Shown: positions 16,708 through 26,781 of the stretch, in pieces
Position numbering within the stretch: the stretch's first letter is position 1
Layout: the number at the start of each line of letters is the position of its first letter
Origin: Curtobacterium flaccumfaciens
GTDB taxonomy: Bacteria > Actinomycetota > Actinomycetes > Actinomycetales > Microbacteriaceae
Reading direction: 5' to 3'
Assembly (NCBI RefSeq): GCF_004361695.1
Contig: NZ_SNVW01000004.1
Span: 339,705-403,704 of the forward strand
Length of the DNA stretch: 64,000 bases
Program-made: the position numbers and the translations under genes
The notes under the pieces: generated by a model
Seen by the model: only the letters and a program-made list of their open reading frames with translations
The model's database searches: none
Told to the model about the DNA's origin: nothing

Positions 16708-17622
16708 TCAGACCTTGAGGTAGCGACGGATCGCGATGAGCGCCGAGAGCGCCGCGAGGACGACCCCGATGACGATCACCGCCGGCACCACGATGGCAGC
16801 GTCACCCATGCCGATGAACGCCGTCCCGGAGAACCGCTGCGACAGGTAGTTCCGGACGAAGAACCAGACCACCGCCACGATCGCGCCACCCGCGAGGACC
16901 GCCCCGATGGCCGCGGCGATCACCCCCTCGAGCACGAACGGTGTCTGGATGAACCGGTTCGACGCCCCGACGAGTCGCATGATGCCGAGCTCTCGCCGTC
17001 GACTGAAGGCGGACAACCTGATGGTCGTGGCGATGAGGAGCACCGCCGCGATGAGCATCAGCGAGGCGATGCCGATCGCCGTGTACGACGACGCGTTGAG
17101 CAGGTTGAAGATCGGTTGCAGGTAGCCGCGTTGGTCCACCACGCTCTGCACGCCGGCGACCTTCGACAGGCTCTCCACCAGGACGTCGGCCTGCGACGGG
17201 TTCTTCAGGTTGACCCAGAAGGTCTCGTTCAGGTACTCGGGCTTCACGAACTCGGTCGCGGGCGAGTCCTTGAACTGCTGCTTGAAGCGGTCGTACGCCT
17301 GGTCCTGGTCCTCGTAGTACGTCTTCTCGATGTACGGCTTGAGGGTCGACGAGTCGAGCTGCTGCTGCACCTGCTGGCGCTGGTCGTCCGTCGCCTTCGC
17401 GCCGGTGCAGTTGCCCGTGGTGTCGGTGTCAGTGCAGAGGTAGACGGCGACCTGCGCCCGGTCGTACCAGTACCCCTTCATCTGGTTGATCTGCATCTGG
17501 AGCAGGATCGCGGTGCCCACGAAGGTGAGCGAGATGAAGGTCACGAGGACGACGGACACGACCATCGACGCGTTGCGGCGCAGGCCCGAGCCGACCTCGG
17601 ACATGACGAGCCCGAGCCTCAT
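16708..17622 (-). CDS. ftsX: Cell division protein FtsX
   Basis: FtsX is the membrane partner of FtsE; together they activate peptidoglycan hydrolases at the septum. The 304-residue protein has one N-terminal helix ([17 protein letters not shown] region), a large external domain (~residues 45-170) and three C-terminal helices, the family topology. The C-terminus ends AIRRYLKV. The start ATG overlaps the ftsE stop by 4 bases (ATGA), so the genes are translationally coupled. Confidence 0.96.
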   Translation of the reverse strand: MRLGLVMSEVGSGLRRNASMVVSVVLVTFISLTFVGTAILLQMQINQMKGYWYDRAQVAVYLCTDTDTTGNCTGAKATDDQRQQVQQQLDSSTLKPYIEKTYYEDQDQAYDRFKQQFKDSPATEFVKPEYLNETFWVNLKNPSQADVLVESLSKVAGVQSVVDQRGYLQPIFNLLNASSYTAIGIASLMLIAAVLLIATTIRLSAFSRRRELGIMRLVGASNRFIQTPFVLEGVIAAAIGAVLAGGAIVAVVWFFVRNYLSQRFSGTAFIGMGDAAIVVPAVIVIGVVLAALSALIAIRRYLKV

Positions 17623-18377
17623 CGGATGATCCCCGGGATGGTCTGGATGCCGGTGGTGTTCGAGACGCCCGAGCCGCGCTGGATCGGGACCGCCTGGGTC
17701 TGGTAGCCGCCGGACTGCTCGTCGCGGAGGATCGTGCCGTTCGACAGCTCGATGACGCGACGCTGCATCTGGTTCACGATGCTGGCGTCGTGGGTCGCCA
17801 TGAGCACGGTGGTGCCTCCCTGGTTGATGCGTTCGAGGAGCGCCATGATGCCAGCCGAGGTCGTCGGGTCGAGGTTGCCTGTGGGCTCGTCGGCGAGGAG
17901 GATCGCCGGCTTGTTCACGACCGCACGGGCGATCGCGACACGCTGCTGCTCACCACCGGAGAGCTCGTGCGGCATGCGGGTCGCCTTGCCGGCGAGGCCC
18001 ACGAGCTTCAGCACGTCGGTGACGGCCTCGCTGATGAAGCCCTTGCTCTTGCCGATCACCTGCAGCGAGAACGCGACGTTGTCGAAGACGTTCTTGTTCG
18101 GCAGGAGCCGGAAGTCCTGGAAGACCACGCCGAGGTTCCGGCGGAAGTACGGGACCTTGCGCGAGGACAGGGAACCGAGGCGCTGTCCGAGCACGTGGAT
18201 CTGCCCGCGCGACGGCTTCTCCTCCTTCAGCACGAGGCGGAGGAAGCTGGACTTGCCGGACCCGGATGCACCCACGAGGAAGACGAACTCCCCCTTGAGG
18301 ATCTCGAGGGAGATGGCGTCGAGGGCGGGACTCGGGTTGCCCGAGTACACCTTGGTGACCTGGTCGAATTTGATCAT
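17619..18377 (-). CDS. ftsE: Cell division ATP-binding protein FtsE
   Basis: Cytoplasmic ABC ATPase that drives FtsX. The 252 residues include Walker [10 protein letters not shown] (36-44), Q-loop VVFQDFRLL, signature [14 protein letters not shown], Walker [10 protein letters not shown] and H-loop MATHD. It has a ~25-residue C-terminal extension beyond the usual ~229 residues, a common feature in actinobacteria. The gene lies between prfB and ftsX. Confidence 0.96.
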   Translation of the reverse strand: MIKFDQVTKVYSGNPSPALDAISLEILKGEFVFLVGASGSGKSSFLRLVLKEEKPSRGQIHVLGQRLGSLSSRKVPYFRRNLGVVFQDFRLLPNKNVFDNVAFSLQVIGKSKGFISEAVTDVLKLVGLAGKATRMPHELSGGEQQRVAIARAVVNKPAILLADEPTGNLDPTTSAGIMALLERINQGGTTVLMATHDASIVNQMQRRVIELSNGTILRDEQSGGYQTQAVPIQRGSGVSNTTGIQTIPGIIR

Positions 18378-18428
18378 GACCGGATCAGGGTAGGTCGCCC
18401 GCCCTCGAAGTCAACCGAGGCGCGCGGC

Positions 18429-19538
18429 TCAGGACTCGACCGACTGCTTCCGCCACCGGATGCCCGCGTTGATGAAGCCGTCCAGGTCGCCGTCGAACAC
18501 GGCTGAGGGGTTGTTCACCTCGTGCTCGCTCCGGAGGTCCTTCACCATCTGGTACGGCGCCAGGACGTAGGAACGGATCTGGTCGCCCCAGCTCGCCGTG
18601 ATGTTGCCGGCGAGTTCCTTCTTCTTCGCGTTCTCCTCTTCCTTCTTCAGGAGCAGGAGGCGCGACTGCAGCACGCGCATGGCCGCGGCGCGGTTCTGGA
18701 TCTGCGACTTCTCGTTCTGCATCGAGACGACGGTGCCGGTCGGGAGGTGGGTCAGGCGGACCGCGGAGTCCGTCGTGTTGACCGACTGGCCGCCGGGGCC
18801 GGACGAGCGGAACACGTCGACGCGGATGTCGTTCTCGGGGATGTCGATGACGGCGGTCTCCGGCATGAGCGGGATGACCTCGACCGCGGCGAACGACGTC
18901 TGGCGCTTGCCGGCGGCGCCGAACGGCGACATCCGGACGAGGCGGTGCGTGCCGGCCTCGACCGACAGGGTGCCGAAGGCGTGCGGGGCGTCGACCTCGA
19001 AGGTCGCGGACTTGATGCCCGCTTCTTCGGCGTAGGAGGTGTCCATCACGGTGGTCTTGTAGCCGTGCTGCTCGGCGTACCGGAGGTACATGCGCATGAG
19101 CATCTCGGCGAAGTCGGCGGCGTCCACACCACCGGCGCCCGCGCGGATCGTGATCACGGCGGGGCGGTCGTCGTACTCGCCGTCGAGGAGCGTCTGCACC
19201 TCGAGGTCGCCCATCGTCTTCTGGATCGCCTTGAGCTCCGCGACGGCCTCGTCGGCGGAGTCCTGGTCCTCGGCCTCGTTCGCCATCTCGACCAGCACCT
19301 CGAGGTCGTCGATGCGCTGCTCCGTGTCGGTGATCTTCTTGAGTTCCGACTGCCGGTGCGAGAGCGCGCTCGTCACCTGCTGCGCGTGCTCGACGTCGTC
19401 CCAGAGGTCCTGGGCACCGGCCTGCTCGCTGAGTTCGGCGATCTCGCGCTGCAGGCGGTCGACGTCGACCACCGAGCGGATGTTCCCGAAGGTCTCGCGA
19501 AGGGCGGAGATCTGCTCGTTGAAGTCCAGTTCGACCAT
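18429..19538 (-). CDS. prfB: Peptide chain release factor 2
   Basis: RF2 recognises UGA and UAA stop codons and releases the peptide. The GGQ motif is in [18 protein letters not shown], and the codon-recognition tripeptide SPF is in [15 protein letters not shown]. The length of ~369 residues is normal. The frame is continuous, so the programmed +1 frameshift of E. coli prfB is absent. The ATG at 19538 was chosen; a GTG two codons upstream (19544) is equally possible. It leads the prfB-ftsE-ftsX-smpB-ssrA block. Confidence 0.95.
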   Translation of the reverse strand: MVELDFNEQISALRETFGNIRSVVDVDRLQREIAELSEQAGAQDLWDDVEHAQQVTSALSHRQSELKKITDTEQRIDDLEVLVEMANEAEDQDSADEAVAELKAIQKTMGDLEVQTLLDGEYDDRPAVITIRAGAGGVDAADFAEMLMRMYLRYAEQHGYKTTVMDTSYAEEAGIKSATFEVDAPHAFGTLSVEAGTHRLVRMSPFGAAGKRQTSFAAVEVIPLMPETAVIDIPENDIRVDVFRSSGPGGQSVNTTDSAVRLTHLPTGTVVSMQNEKSQIQNRAAAMRVLQSRLLLLKKEEENAKKKELAGNITASWGDQIRSYVLAPYQMVKDLRSEHEVNNPSAVFDGDLDGFINAGIRWRKQSVES

Positions 19539-19615
19539 GGTCACCGATCCTACCGGCGCGACCGACCGGTCGCCGTCCTCCCCGCCGCGCCCACCGGGTA
19601 CGGCAGGATGACTGC

Positions 19616-21157
19616 ATGCGCTCCGACCCGTACCCCGTCGTCAGCCGGGTCGAACGGATCGCGATCATCGCGGTGACGTGCGCGTTCGCACTCGTGCTGG
19701 TGGTGTGGGCGTTCCTGACCCCCGCGTTCGACGCACCGGACGAGTGGCTGCACTTCGACGCGGTCCTGCAGGTCGCCCTCGGGGGCGGATGGCCGCCGCC
19801 GCTCCAGATGCACCTCCTCAACGCGAGCGTGCAGATGCACGCAGAGGCCGCGGACCTGGTCTCCTCGGCGCGTTCGTCCGTCGGCGCGTTGCTCGTGGCG
19901 CACCCGGGTACGGACGGAGCCCTCACCAACCAGATGTCGCAGCACCCGCCCACCTGGTACTTCATCGCCGCAGGCCTCCTGCGCCTCCTGCACGTTCAGG
20001 ACCTGCAGTGGAACGACGCACTGCTCGCGGTCCGGCTCCTGAACGCGGTCGTCTTCGCCACGATGCCCGCGCTGGTCTGGGCCGCGGTCCGTCGGCTGAC
20101 GCGCTCCCCCCGGGCAGCGGTCGTCGCAGCGAGCGTGCTCCTGCTCGTCCCGCAGGCGGCGTACAACGGAGCGACCGCGAACAACGACCCACCGGTCGTG
20201 GTCCTCGGGGCGGTCGTCACCTGGCTCGTCTGCCGGGTCCTCACGGGTGATCGACGGGTCCGCACGCTGTCGATGCTGGTCCTGGCGGCCGCGGCCGCGA
20301 TCGCGTTCAAGGCCACGGCGTTCCCGGTCGTGCCGTTCGCCGCCATCGCGCTCGTCGTGTCGGTGCGCGGACGGTGGCGCTGGCCGTGGGCGGCACTGGC
20401 CGTCGTGGTCCCGGTGCTGCTGACCTCGTGGTGGTGGGTGCGGAACCTGATCGTCTACCACACGCTGCAGCCCGCGGGCCTGCCACGGTCGACCGTCGAG
20501 GCGGTGTGGCCCGTGGGGAGCGGTCCGGACCTCGGTGGCTTCGCGAACACGTTCTGGACCCGGGTCACGAACTCCTTCTGGGGCAACTACGGCGACCTGG
20601 CCTACCCGTCGAGCCCCCTCGTGATCGCCACCCTGACCGTGGTCTGCCTCGCCGTCGTCCTCGTCTGGGGCCTCCGCCGGACGGACCGGTCCGCGTGGGT
20701 GCTCGTGACGCTCCCGCTCATCACGCTCGTCGCAGGGTTGCAGAACAACTGGACGACGTACGTCCGGACGACCGAACCGGCCGGGATCCAGGGCCGGTAC
20801 TACTTCGTCGCCCTCGCGGCGCTCGTCTGCCTCAGCGCCCTCGCCTGGCGTCGGTTCGTGCCGCTCGACGGTCGTGCGCGGGTGAGCACGGCGCTCGTCA
20901 TCACGTCGGCGGCGATGGCCGTCTACGGGTTCTCGGTCGCGTACCAGGGGTTCTACGAGGAGAAGCGGTTCACCGTCACCGTCGCGGGCCTGCGCGATCT
21001 CGCCGGGCAGGTCCCGGGGGGCGCGCCGGTCATCGGGACGCTCGCCGTCGTGGCGGCGGCGGGTCTCGTCGCCGCGGTGCTCCTGGTCGTGCGGCTGGTG
21101 ACGCGGAACCCGGGGAACGTCCTGCCCGACAGCGCGACCGACGGTCGATCCCTGTAG
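19616..21157 (+). CDS. Polytopic membrane protein, DUF2142 / GT-C glycosyltransferase-like
   Basis: A 513-residue membrane protein with about 10-12 helices. The first extracytoplasmic loop has the acidic [12 protein letters not shown] sequence (residues ~40-51), as in DUF2142 and PMT-like GT-C enzymes that transfer lipid-linked sugars. A TANNDPP motif lies in a later loop. A role in cell-wall or exopolysaccharide glycosylation is likely but the substrate is unknown. ATG at 19616, 77 bases from divergent prfB. It converges with the cysteine desulfurase gene. Confidence 0.7.
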   Translation: MRSDPYPVVSRVERIAIIAVTCAFALVLVVWAFLTPAFDAPDEWLHFDAVLQVALGGGWPPPLQMHLLNASVQMHAEAADLVSSARSSVGALLVAHPGTDGALTNQMSQHPPTWYFIAAGLLRLLHVQDLQWNDALLAVRLLNAVVFATMPALVWAAVRRLTRSPRAAVVAASVLLLVPQAAYNGATANNDPPVVVLGAVVTWLVCRVLTGDRRVRTLSMLVLAAAAAIAFKATAFPVVPFAAIALVVSVRGRWRWPWAALAVVVPVLLTSWWWVRNLIVYHTLQPAGLPRSTVEAVWPVGSGPDLGGFANTFWTRVTNSFWGNYGDLAYPSSPLVIATLTVVCLAVVLVWGLRRTDRSAWVLVTLPLITLVAGLQNNWTTYVRTTEPAGIQGRYYFVALAALVCLSALAWRRFVPLDGRARVSTALVITSAAMAVYGFSVAYQGFYEEKRFTVTVAGLRDLAGQVPGGAPVIGTLAVVAAAGLVAAVLLVVRLVTRNPGNVLPDSATDGRSL

Positions 21158-21200
21158 GACGCCACGCCCACGCCCACGGACGACGCGAGCGCGCCCCGGT

Positions 21201-21252
21201 CACGGACGACCCGAGCCCTCCGCGGCCACGGACGACCCGAGCCCTCCGCGGC
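21201..21252. repeat. 26-bp tandem repeat, 2 copies plus degenerate flanks
   Basis: CACGGACGACCCGAGCCCTC + CGCGGC occurs at 21201-21226 and 21227-21252. Partial copies flank it on both sides (from ~21175 and up to ~21270). It fills the gap between two convergent genes. It does not overlap either stop codon. Confidence 0.85.
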
Positions 21253-21269
21253 CACGGACGACGCCGCGG

Positions 21270-22451
21270 CTACCGCCCCAGCAGCGGCTCCCGCGACGCC
21301 ATCCCCGCAGCACCGGCCCGCGCGACGGCATCGGGCAGCGCCGCCAGGAACGCGTCGACGTCGGCATCGGTGGTGGTGTGCCCGAGCGTGATCCGGAGCG
21401 CGCCACGGGCGTCCTGCTCGGACAGCCCCATCGCGAGCAGCACGTGCGACGCCTCGGGCACGCCGGCCTGGCACGCCGAACCGGTCGACACCGCGACCCC
21501 CGCAGCGTCGAGCAGGAACAGGAGCGAGTCTCCCTCGCACCCCGGGAACGTGAAGTGCGCGTTGCCCGGCAACCGGTCGACGGGGTCCCCCATCAAGACC
21601 GCGGACGGCACGGCCGCGCGCACCCCGGCGACGAGCCGGTCACGCAGGGCGACGAGCGACGGGTGCGGCATCGGTTCGGCGACGGCCGCGCCGGCCGCGA
21701 CGCCGAACGCCGTGGCCGCCGGGGCGTCCTGCGTCCCGCTCCGGACCTGCCGCTGCTGCCCACCGCCGTGGATGAGGGGCTCGACGGTGGCCTTCCGGCC
21801 GAGCACCAGCGCGCCGATGCCCACCGGCCCGCCGATCTTGTGCGCCGAGACGCTGAGCGCGTCGAGGCCGGACGCGGCGAACGACACCGGGACCTGCCCG
21901 TACGCGGCGACCGCGTCACTGTGCACGGGCACGCCGGCGTCGTGCGCGAGCTCGACGATCCGCGCCACGGGCTGGATGGTGCCCACCTCGTTGTTCGCCC
22001 ACAGGAACGTGACCAGGGCGACGTCCGAGGCGTCGGTGAGTCGCGCCTCCAGGCCGGCGAGGTCGACGCGACCCTGCGCGTCCAACGGGACCACGTCGAC
22101 GACGGCGCCCTCGTGGCGCTCGAGCCACTCGACCGTGTCGACGGTCGCGTGGTGCTCGCCACCCGGGACGACGATGCGTGGACGCGCGCGGTCCTGCTGC
22201 CGCGCCCAGAACAGGCCCTTCACCGCGAGGTTGATGCTCTCGGTGCCACCGGAGGTGAAGACCACCTCGACGGGGTCGGCGTCGATCGACCGGGCGACTG
22301 CGGCGCGGCCGTCCTCGAGCAGCATCTTCGCCTGCTGCCCCGCGCTGTGGATCGACGACGGGTTGCCGACGGTGCCGAGCGCAGCCGTGAACGCGGCGAG
22401 CGCCTCCGGCAGGATCGGCGTCGTCGCGGCGTGGTCGAGGTAGACCGTCAA
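21270..22451 (-). CDS. Cysteine desulfurase (NifS/IscS-like)
   Basis: A PLP enzyme that takes sulfur from cysteine for tRNA thiolation and Fe-S clusters. The 393 residues start TVYLDHAATTP. The PLP lysine is in SAHKIGGPVG, the cofactor-contact His in GGEHHATVD, and the catalytic Cys in STGSACQAG. The start is probably TTG at 22451, preceded by GGGAGGG at 7 bases; no ATG is near. In many actinobacteria this gene precedes mnmA, but here it stands alone and converges with the membrane protein gene. Confidence 0.92.
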   Translation of the reverse strand: MTVYLDHAATTPILPEALAAFTAALGTVGNPSSIHSAGQQAKMLLEDGRAAVARSIDADPVEVVFTSGGTESINLAVKGLFWARQQDRARPRIVVPGGEHHATVDTVEWLERHEGAVVDVVPLDAQGRVDLAGLEARLTDASDVALVTFLWANNEVGTIQPVARIVELAHDAGVPVHSDAVAAYGQVPVSFAASGLDALSVSAHKIGGPVGIGALVLGRKATVEPLIHGGGQQRQVRSGTQDAPAATAFGVAAGAAVAEPMPHPSLVALRDRLVAGVRAAVPSAVLMGDPVDRLPGNAHFTFPGCEGDSLLFLLDAAGVAVSTGSACQAGVPEASHVLLAMGLSEQDARGALRITLGHTTTDADVDAFLAALPDAVARAGAAGMASREPLLGR

Positions 22452-22511
22452 GCTGCACCCTCCCGAACGAGCGATTCCAGGATACCCGCGGGTCCTCGTA
22501 CCCTGGTCCTC

Positions 22512-24617
22512 ATGCGCGAGACGGTTGTGGACGAGGTCCCGGGGTTCCACCTGGGCGCCGGTGAGCCGCGGTTCTCGGTGCGGTCGGCGTCGGCGACCTC
22601 GGTGACCGTGGTGGTGGACGGGCGCGGATCCTTCCCGCTGACCAGGACGGGCGACACCTGGGCGGCTGACGTTCCGGGGGTCGAACCCGGCGACACGTAC
22701 CACCTGCTCGTCGACGGGCCGACCGGGCCGCGGCACGAGTTCGACGCCACCCGGCCGCTGCTCGACCCGGCCGCGCGCGGGATCGCGCGCGCCGCGACGG
22801 GCGCAGGAACGACCGGCACGGAAGCAACGAGCGCAGCAGGGACGGGCCCGGCGCGCCCGCCCGCCCACTGGACGAGCGTCGTCGTCGACGAGTCCTTCGA
22901 CTGGGGCGGCGTGGTCAAGCCGCGCACCCCGCTCGACCGGACCCTCGTCTACGAGGCGAACGTGCGCACCCTCACCGCCGCGAACCCGCACCTGCCCGAG
23001 GACCTGCGCGGCACGTACGCCGGGATCGCGCACGAGAGCACCATCGCGCACCTCCACCGCCTCGGCGTGACGACGCTCGAGCTCCTGCCCGTGCACGCCT
23101 TCGACACCGAGCACTGGCTGCAGGACGCCGGCCGCGAGAACGCCTGGGGCTACAACACCCTCGGGTTCTTCGCCCCGCACGCGGCCCACGCCTCCGCCGG
23201 CGCCCGAGCGGCCGGGGCCTCGGCGGTCCTCCGCGAGTTCAAGGGCATGGTCCGGCTGCTGCACGAGGCCGGCATCCAGGTCGTCCTCGACGTCGTATAC
23301 AACCACACCGCCGAAGAGGGCCTGGGCGGCCCGACCTCGTCGCTCCGCGGCATCGACGGGGCGAACCGGTACCGGTGGGCGCCGGCCGGTGACGACCCCG
23401 ACGCCGCCTCGTACTTCGACACCACCGGCTGCGGGAACACCCTCGACACCTCGGACGGGGCCACGGCGGACCTCATCGTCGACAGCCTGGCCTACTGGGC
23501 GCGCGAGGTGCAGGTCGACGGGTTCCGCTTCGACCTGATGGCCGCGCTCGCGCGCGACGCCCACCACGTCTTCGACCCGCAGCACCCGCTCCTCGACCGG
23601 ATCCGGAACCACCCCGACCTGCAGGACACGCTCGTCATCGCCGAACCGTGGGACGTCGGGCCCGACGGCTGGAAGACCGGCTCGTTCGGCGCCGCGGGGG
23701 AACGGACGAGCGAGTGGAACGACGGCTTCCGCAACACCGTGCGGCAGTTCTGGCTCACCGACATCGCCGAGGAACGCCGCAACGGCACCCCCGCGACCGG
23801 CATCGGCGCGCTCGCCGGCGCCCTCACCGGGTCGCGGCACCTGTTCGGCACCGCCCGCGGTCCGCTCGCCGGCATCAACTTCGTCACCGCGCACGACGGG
23901 TTCACGCTGCTCGACCTGGTCGCCCACGACCACAAGCACAACGAGGCGAACGGCGAGGAGAACCGCGACGGCTCGAACGACAACCGGTCGTTCAACCACG
24001 GGATCGAGGGTGACACCGCCGACCGTGGCGTCCGCGCCGCCCGCGGCCGCTCGATGCGGAACCTGCTCGGCACGCTGCTGCTCTCCGCCGGGGTGCCGAT
24101 GCTCACCGCGGGCGACGAGCGGAGCCGCACGCAGCACGGCAACAACAACGCGTACGTGGTGTCCGAGGACCTCACGCCGGTGGACTGGTCGGACGACGAG
24201 GACGCCGACGCCATGACCGAGGTGGTCGCCGCCCTCGTCCGGCTGCGGGCCGCGCACCCCGCGCTCCGTCCGACGCGCTTCGGCGTCGAGGGGCAGGAGA
24301 CGCCAGGGGCGTCCCGGATGTCCTGGTACGGGCCGGACGGGCACCCGATGACGCTCGAGGGCTGGGACCAGCCGATCCACCGGGCGCTGCAGTACTTCGT
24401 CGAGTCGACGCCGGAGCACGAGCCGTACGACCGTGTCCTCATCGTCGTGCACGGCAGCGGTCGCACGCGCGACCTCACCCTGCCCGTTCGCGAGGACGTC
24501 GTCGGCTACCGGCTGGTCTGGTCGAGTGAGAAGCACCGTGACCACGAGCGGCTCCGTCCCGCCGGGCAGGTGTTCACGGCCTACGGGCCGGGGATCCACG
24601 TCTTCGAGATCGCGTAA
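22512..24617 (+). CDS. glgX: Glycogen debranching enzyme GlgX
   Basis: A GH13 isoamylase-type enzyme that hydrolyses alpha-1,6 branches, 701 residues. An N-terminal beta-sandwich (~1-110) precedes the catalytic barrel. The nucleophile Asp is in VDGFRFDLMAAL, the acid/base Glu in VIAEPWDVG, and the third Asp in TAHDGFTLLD. The GlgX signature HNEANGEENRDGSNDN follows. The ATG at 22512 is near the cysteine desulfurase start (divergent, 60 bases apart). It leads glgE and glgB on the same strand. Confidence 0.95.
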   Translation: MRETVVDEVPGFHLGAGEPRFSVRSASATSVTVVVDGRGSFPLTRTGDTWAADVPGVEPGDTYHLLVDGPTGPRHEFDATRPLLDPAARGIARAATGAGTTGTEATSAAGTGPARPPAHWTSVVVDESFDWGGVVKPRTPLDRTLVYEANVRTLTAANPHLPEDLRGTYAGIAHESTIAHLHRLGVTTLELLPVHAFDTEHWLQDAGRENAWGYNTLGFFAPHAAHASAGARAAGASAVLREFKGMVRLLHEAGIQVVLDVVYNHTAEEGLGGPTSSLRGIDGANRYRWAPAGDDPDAASYFDTTGCGNTLDTSDGATADLIVDSLAYWAREVQVDGFRFDLMAALARDAHHVFDPQHPLLDRIRNHPDLQDTLVIAEPWDVGPDGWKTGSFGAAGERTSEWNDGFRNTVRQFWLTDIAEERRNGTPATGIGALAGALTGSRHLFGTARGPLAGINFVTAHDGFTLLDLVAHDHKHNEANGEENRDGSNDNRSFNHGIEGDTADRGVRAARGRSMRNLLGTLLLSAGVPMLTAGDERSRTQHGNNNAYVVSEDLTPVDWSDDEDADAMTEVVAALVRLRAAHPALRPTRFGVEGQETPGASRMSWYGPDGHPMTLEGWDQPIHRALQYFVESTPEHEPYDRVLIVVHGSGRTRDLTLPVREDVVGYRLVWSSEKHRDHERLRPAGQVFTAYGPGIHVFEIA

Positions 24618-24780
24618 GACGGCTCGCGTCCGCCTCGCCGCACCACCGGGCCTGGAGGTGCGTGGCCGGGTCCGCAACGTGCTTCCGGGCCGTCCCTCCA
24701 CAGCTCCACGGCACGCCCGGCCCTCCACAGAGGGCGGATTCCGGGGAACGTGGAGGCGCTCGCCGGGTAGCGTCGGCTCC
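24618..24780. other. Gap between glgX and glgE with a degenerate GGAGGC-type element
   Basis: About 160 bases. It contains GGCCTGGAGGTGCGTGGCCG and a partly complementary GCTTCCGGGCC about 30 bases on. This looks like a decayed copy of the palindrome family. CCCTCCACAG occurs twice. No gene seen. Confidence 0.45.
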
Positions 24781-26781
24781 GTGGCCACCGCAGACCGACC
24801 CCGCCGTCCGAAGATCGGGCGCATCCCGATCACCGAGCTCGCCCCCACGACCCCGAACGGATTCCCCGGCAAGGCGTTCGACGGCGAGGTGATCACGTTC
24901 GGTGCGACCGTCTTCCGCGAAGGGCACGGCGTCATCGGCGCCGACCTCGTGATCGAGCGCCCGGACGGCGGCACGCGCACCGTGCAGATGGTCCTCGTCG
25001 CCGCGGGCACCGACCGCTACGAAGCGACCGTGCAGGTCGACCACGTCGGCGTCTGGACGTGGCACGTCGAGTCCTACTCCGACGACTGGGCGACGTGGCT
25101 GCACGCCGCACGCCTGAAGATCGCGGCCGGCGTCGACACCGAGGCGACCCTGCTCGACGGCGCACTGCTGCTCGACCGCCTCGCCGACGAGACCGACTCC
25201 CCCGCCGCCAGCCGCGCCGCCGAACGTGTGCGCGACACCGACCTCGACCCGGCCGAGCGGCTCGCCGCGGTCGACGACCCCCGGATCACCGGCGAGGTCG
25301 AGGACGCCCCGCTCACCTCGCTCCGGACGCACTCCCCCACGCAGCTGCTCGACGTCGAGCGCACCCGCGCGGGCGTCGGCGCCTGGTACGAGTTCTTCCC
25401 CCGCAGCGAGGGCGCGAAGAAGAACCCCGACGGCTCGTGGAAGAGCGGCGACTTCCGCACCGCGGCCCGCCGGCTGCCCGGGGTCGCACGGATGGGCTTC
25501 GACGTCGTCTACCTGCCGCCGATCCACCCGATCGGCACGACCGCCCGGAAGGGGCCGAACAACACGCTCACGCCCGGCCCGCACGACCCGGGCAGCCCGT
25601 GGGCCATCGGTGGCCCCGAGGGCGGCCACGACGCCATCCACCCCGACCTCGGCACCGAGGACGACTTCCGCGACTTCGTCGAGACGGCGAAGAACACCGG
25701 CATGGAAGTGGCGCTCGACTTCGCGCTGCAGTGCTCCCCCGACCACCCGTGGGTCACCGCGCACCCGGAGTGGTTCACGGTCCGGGCCGACGGGTCGATC
25801 GCGACCGCCGAGAACCCGCCGAAGCGCTACCAGGACATCTACCCGATCCAGTTCGACACCGATCCCGAGGGCATCGTCGCCGAGGTCCTCCGGGTGCTCC
25901 GGCACTGGATCGCGTTCGGCATCCGCATCTTCCGCGTCGACAACCCGCACACGAAGCCGCTCTGGTTCTGGGAGCGCGTGATCCGCGAGATCCGCGACGA
26001 GCACCCCGACACCGTGTTCCTCGCCGAGGCGTTCACCCGCCCGGCGATGATGCGGGCGCTGGCCGAGGTCGGCTTCCAGCAGTCGTACTCGTACTTCACG
26101 TGGCGGAACACGAAGGACGAGATCGCCGACTACTTCGACGAGCTGTCGCACGAGACGAGCGCGTACCTGCGCCCGAACCTCTTCGTGAACACCCCGGACA
26201 TCCTCACCGAGTACCTGCAGTTCGGCGGTCGTGCCGGCTATAAGATCCGTGCCGCGCTGGCGGCGACGGGTGCTCCGACGTGGGGCATGTACTCCGGCTA
26301 CGAACTCTTCGAGGACGTCGCCCGTCCGGGTTCGGAAGAGAACATCGACAACGAGAAGTACGAGTACAAGCCGCGCGACTTCGCCCTGGCCGAGGCCGAG
26401 GGTGCCAGCCTGGCGCCGTACGTCACGATGCTCAATCGGTTCCGGCAGGCGCACCCCGCGCTCCGGCAGCTCCGGAACCTGCACGTGCACGACGCCGAGG
26501 ACCCGGCCGTCGTCGTCTACTCGAAGCACCTGCCCGGCCGGTTCATCCGGTCGGGCCGCGACGACACCGTGATCGTCGTCGCCAACGTCGACCCCCACTC
26601 GGCCCGTGAGACCACGGTCCACCTCGACCTCGCCGCGCTCGGGCTCGACCCCGAGCAGCAGTTCGACGTCCGCGACGTCGTGACCGGCCAGCGCTGGGTC
26701 TGGGGATCGTCGAACTACGTCCGCCTGGACGCGTTCCAGGAACCCGTGCACCTGCTCGTCGTGGAGGGACCCCACCGATGA
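24781..26781 (+). CDS. glgE: Alpha-1,4-glucan:maltose-1-phosphate maltosyltransferase
   Basis: GlgE extends alpha-1,4-glucans with maltosyl units from maltose-1-phosphate. The 666-residue length matches the family. The order of motifs is typical: [19 protein letters not shown], nucleophile Asp in [15 protein letters not shown], Glu acid in [10 protein letters not shown]. It starts with GTG at 24781, since the reading upstream is not protein-like. It overlaps glgB by 4 bases. The partner genes that make maltose-1-phosphate (treS-pep2 or glgM) are not in the window. Confidence 0.95.
   Translation: MATADRPRRPKIGRIPITELAPTTPNGFPGKAFDGEVITFGATVFREGHGVIGADLVIERPDGGTRTVQMVLVAAGTDRYEATVQVDHVGVWTWHVESYSDDWATWLHAARLKIAAGVDTEATLLDGALLLDRLADETDSPAASRAAERVRDTDLDPAERLAAVDDPRITGEVEDAPLTSLRTHSPTQLLDVERTRAGVGAWYEFFPRSEGAKKNPDGSWKSGDFRTAARRLPGVARMGFDVVYLPPIHPIGTTARKGPNNTLTPGPHDPGSPWAIGGPEGGHDAIHPDLGTEDDFRDFVETAKNTGMEVALDFALQCSPDHPWVTAHPEWFTVRADGSIATAENPPKRYQDIYPIQFDTDPEGIVAEVLRVLRHWIAFGIRIFRVDNPHTKPLWFWERVIREIRDEHPDTVFLAEAFTRPAMMRALAEVGFQQSYSYFTWRNTKDEIADYFDELSHETSAYLRPNLFVNTPDILTEYLQFGGRAGYKIRAALAATGAPTWGMYSGYELFEDVARPGSEENIDNEKYEYKPRDFALAEAEGASLAPYVTMLNRFRQAHPALRQLRNLHVHDAEDPAVVVYSKHLPGRFIRSGRDDTVIVVANVDPHSARETTVHLDLAALGLDPEQQFDVRDVVTGQRWVWGSSNYVRLDAFQEPVHLLVVEGPHR

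Noticed and set aside
18429..19544. Programmed frameshift in prfB
   Set aside because: The frame is continuous from the start through GGQ, with no in-frame UGA near codon 25.
22452..25010. Long extension of the cysteine desulfurase on the minus strand
   Set aside because: It is antisense to glgX and glgE, and the TTG at 22451 with a good ribosome site begins a full-length enzyme.
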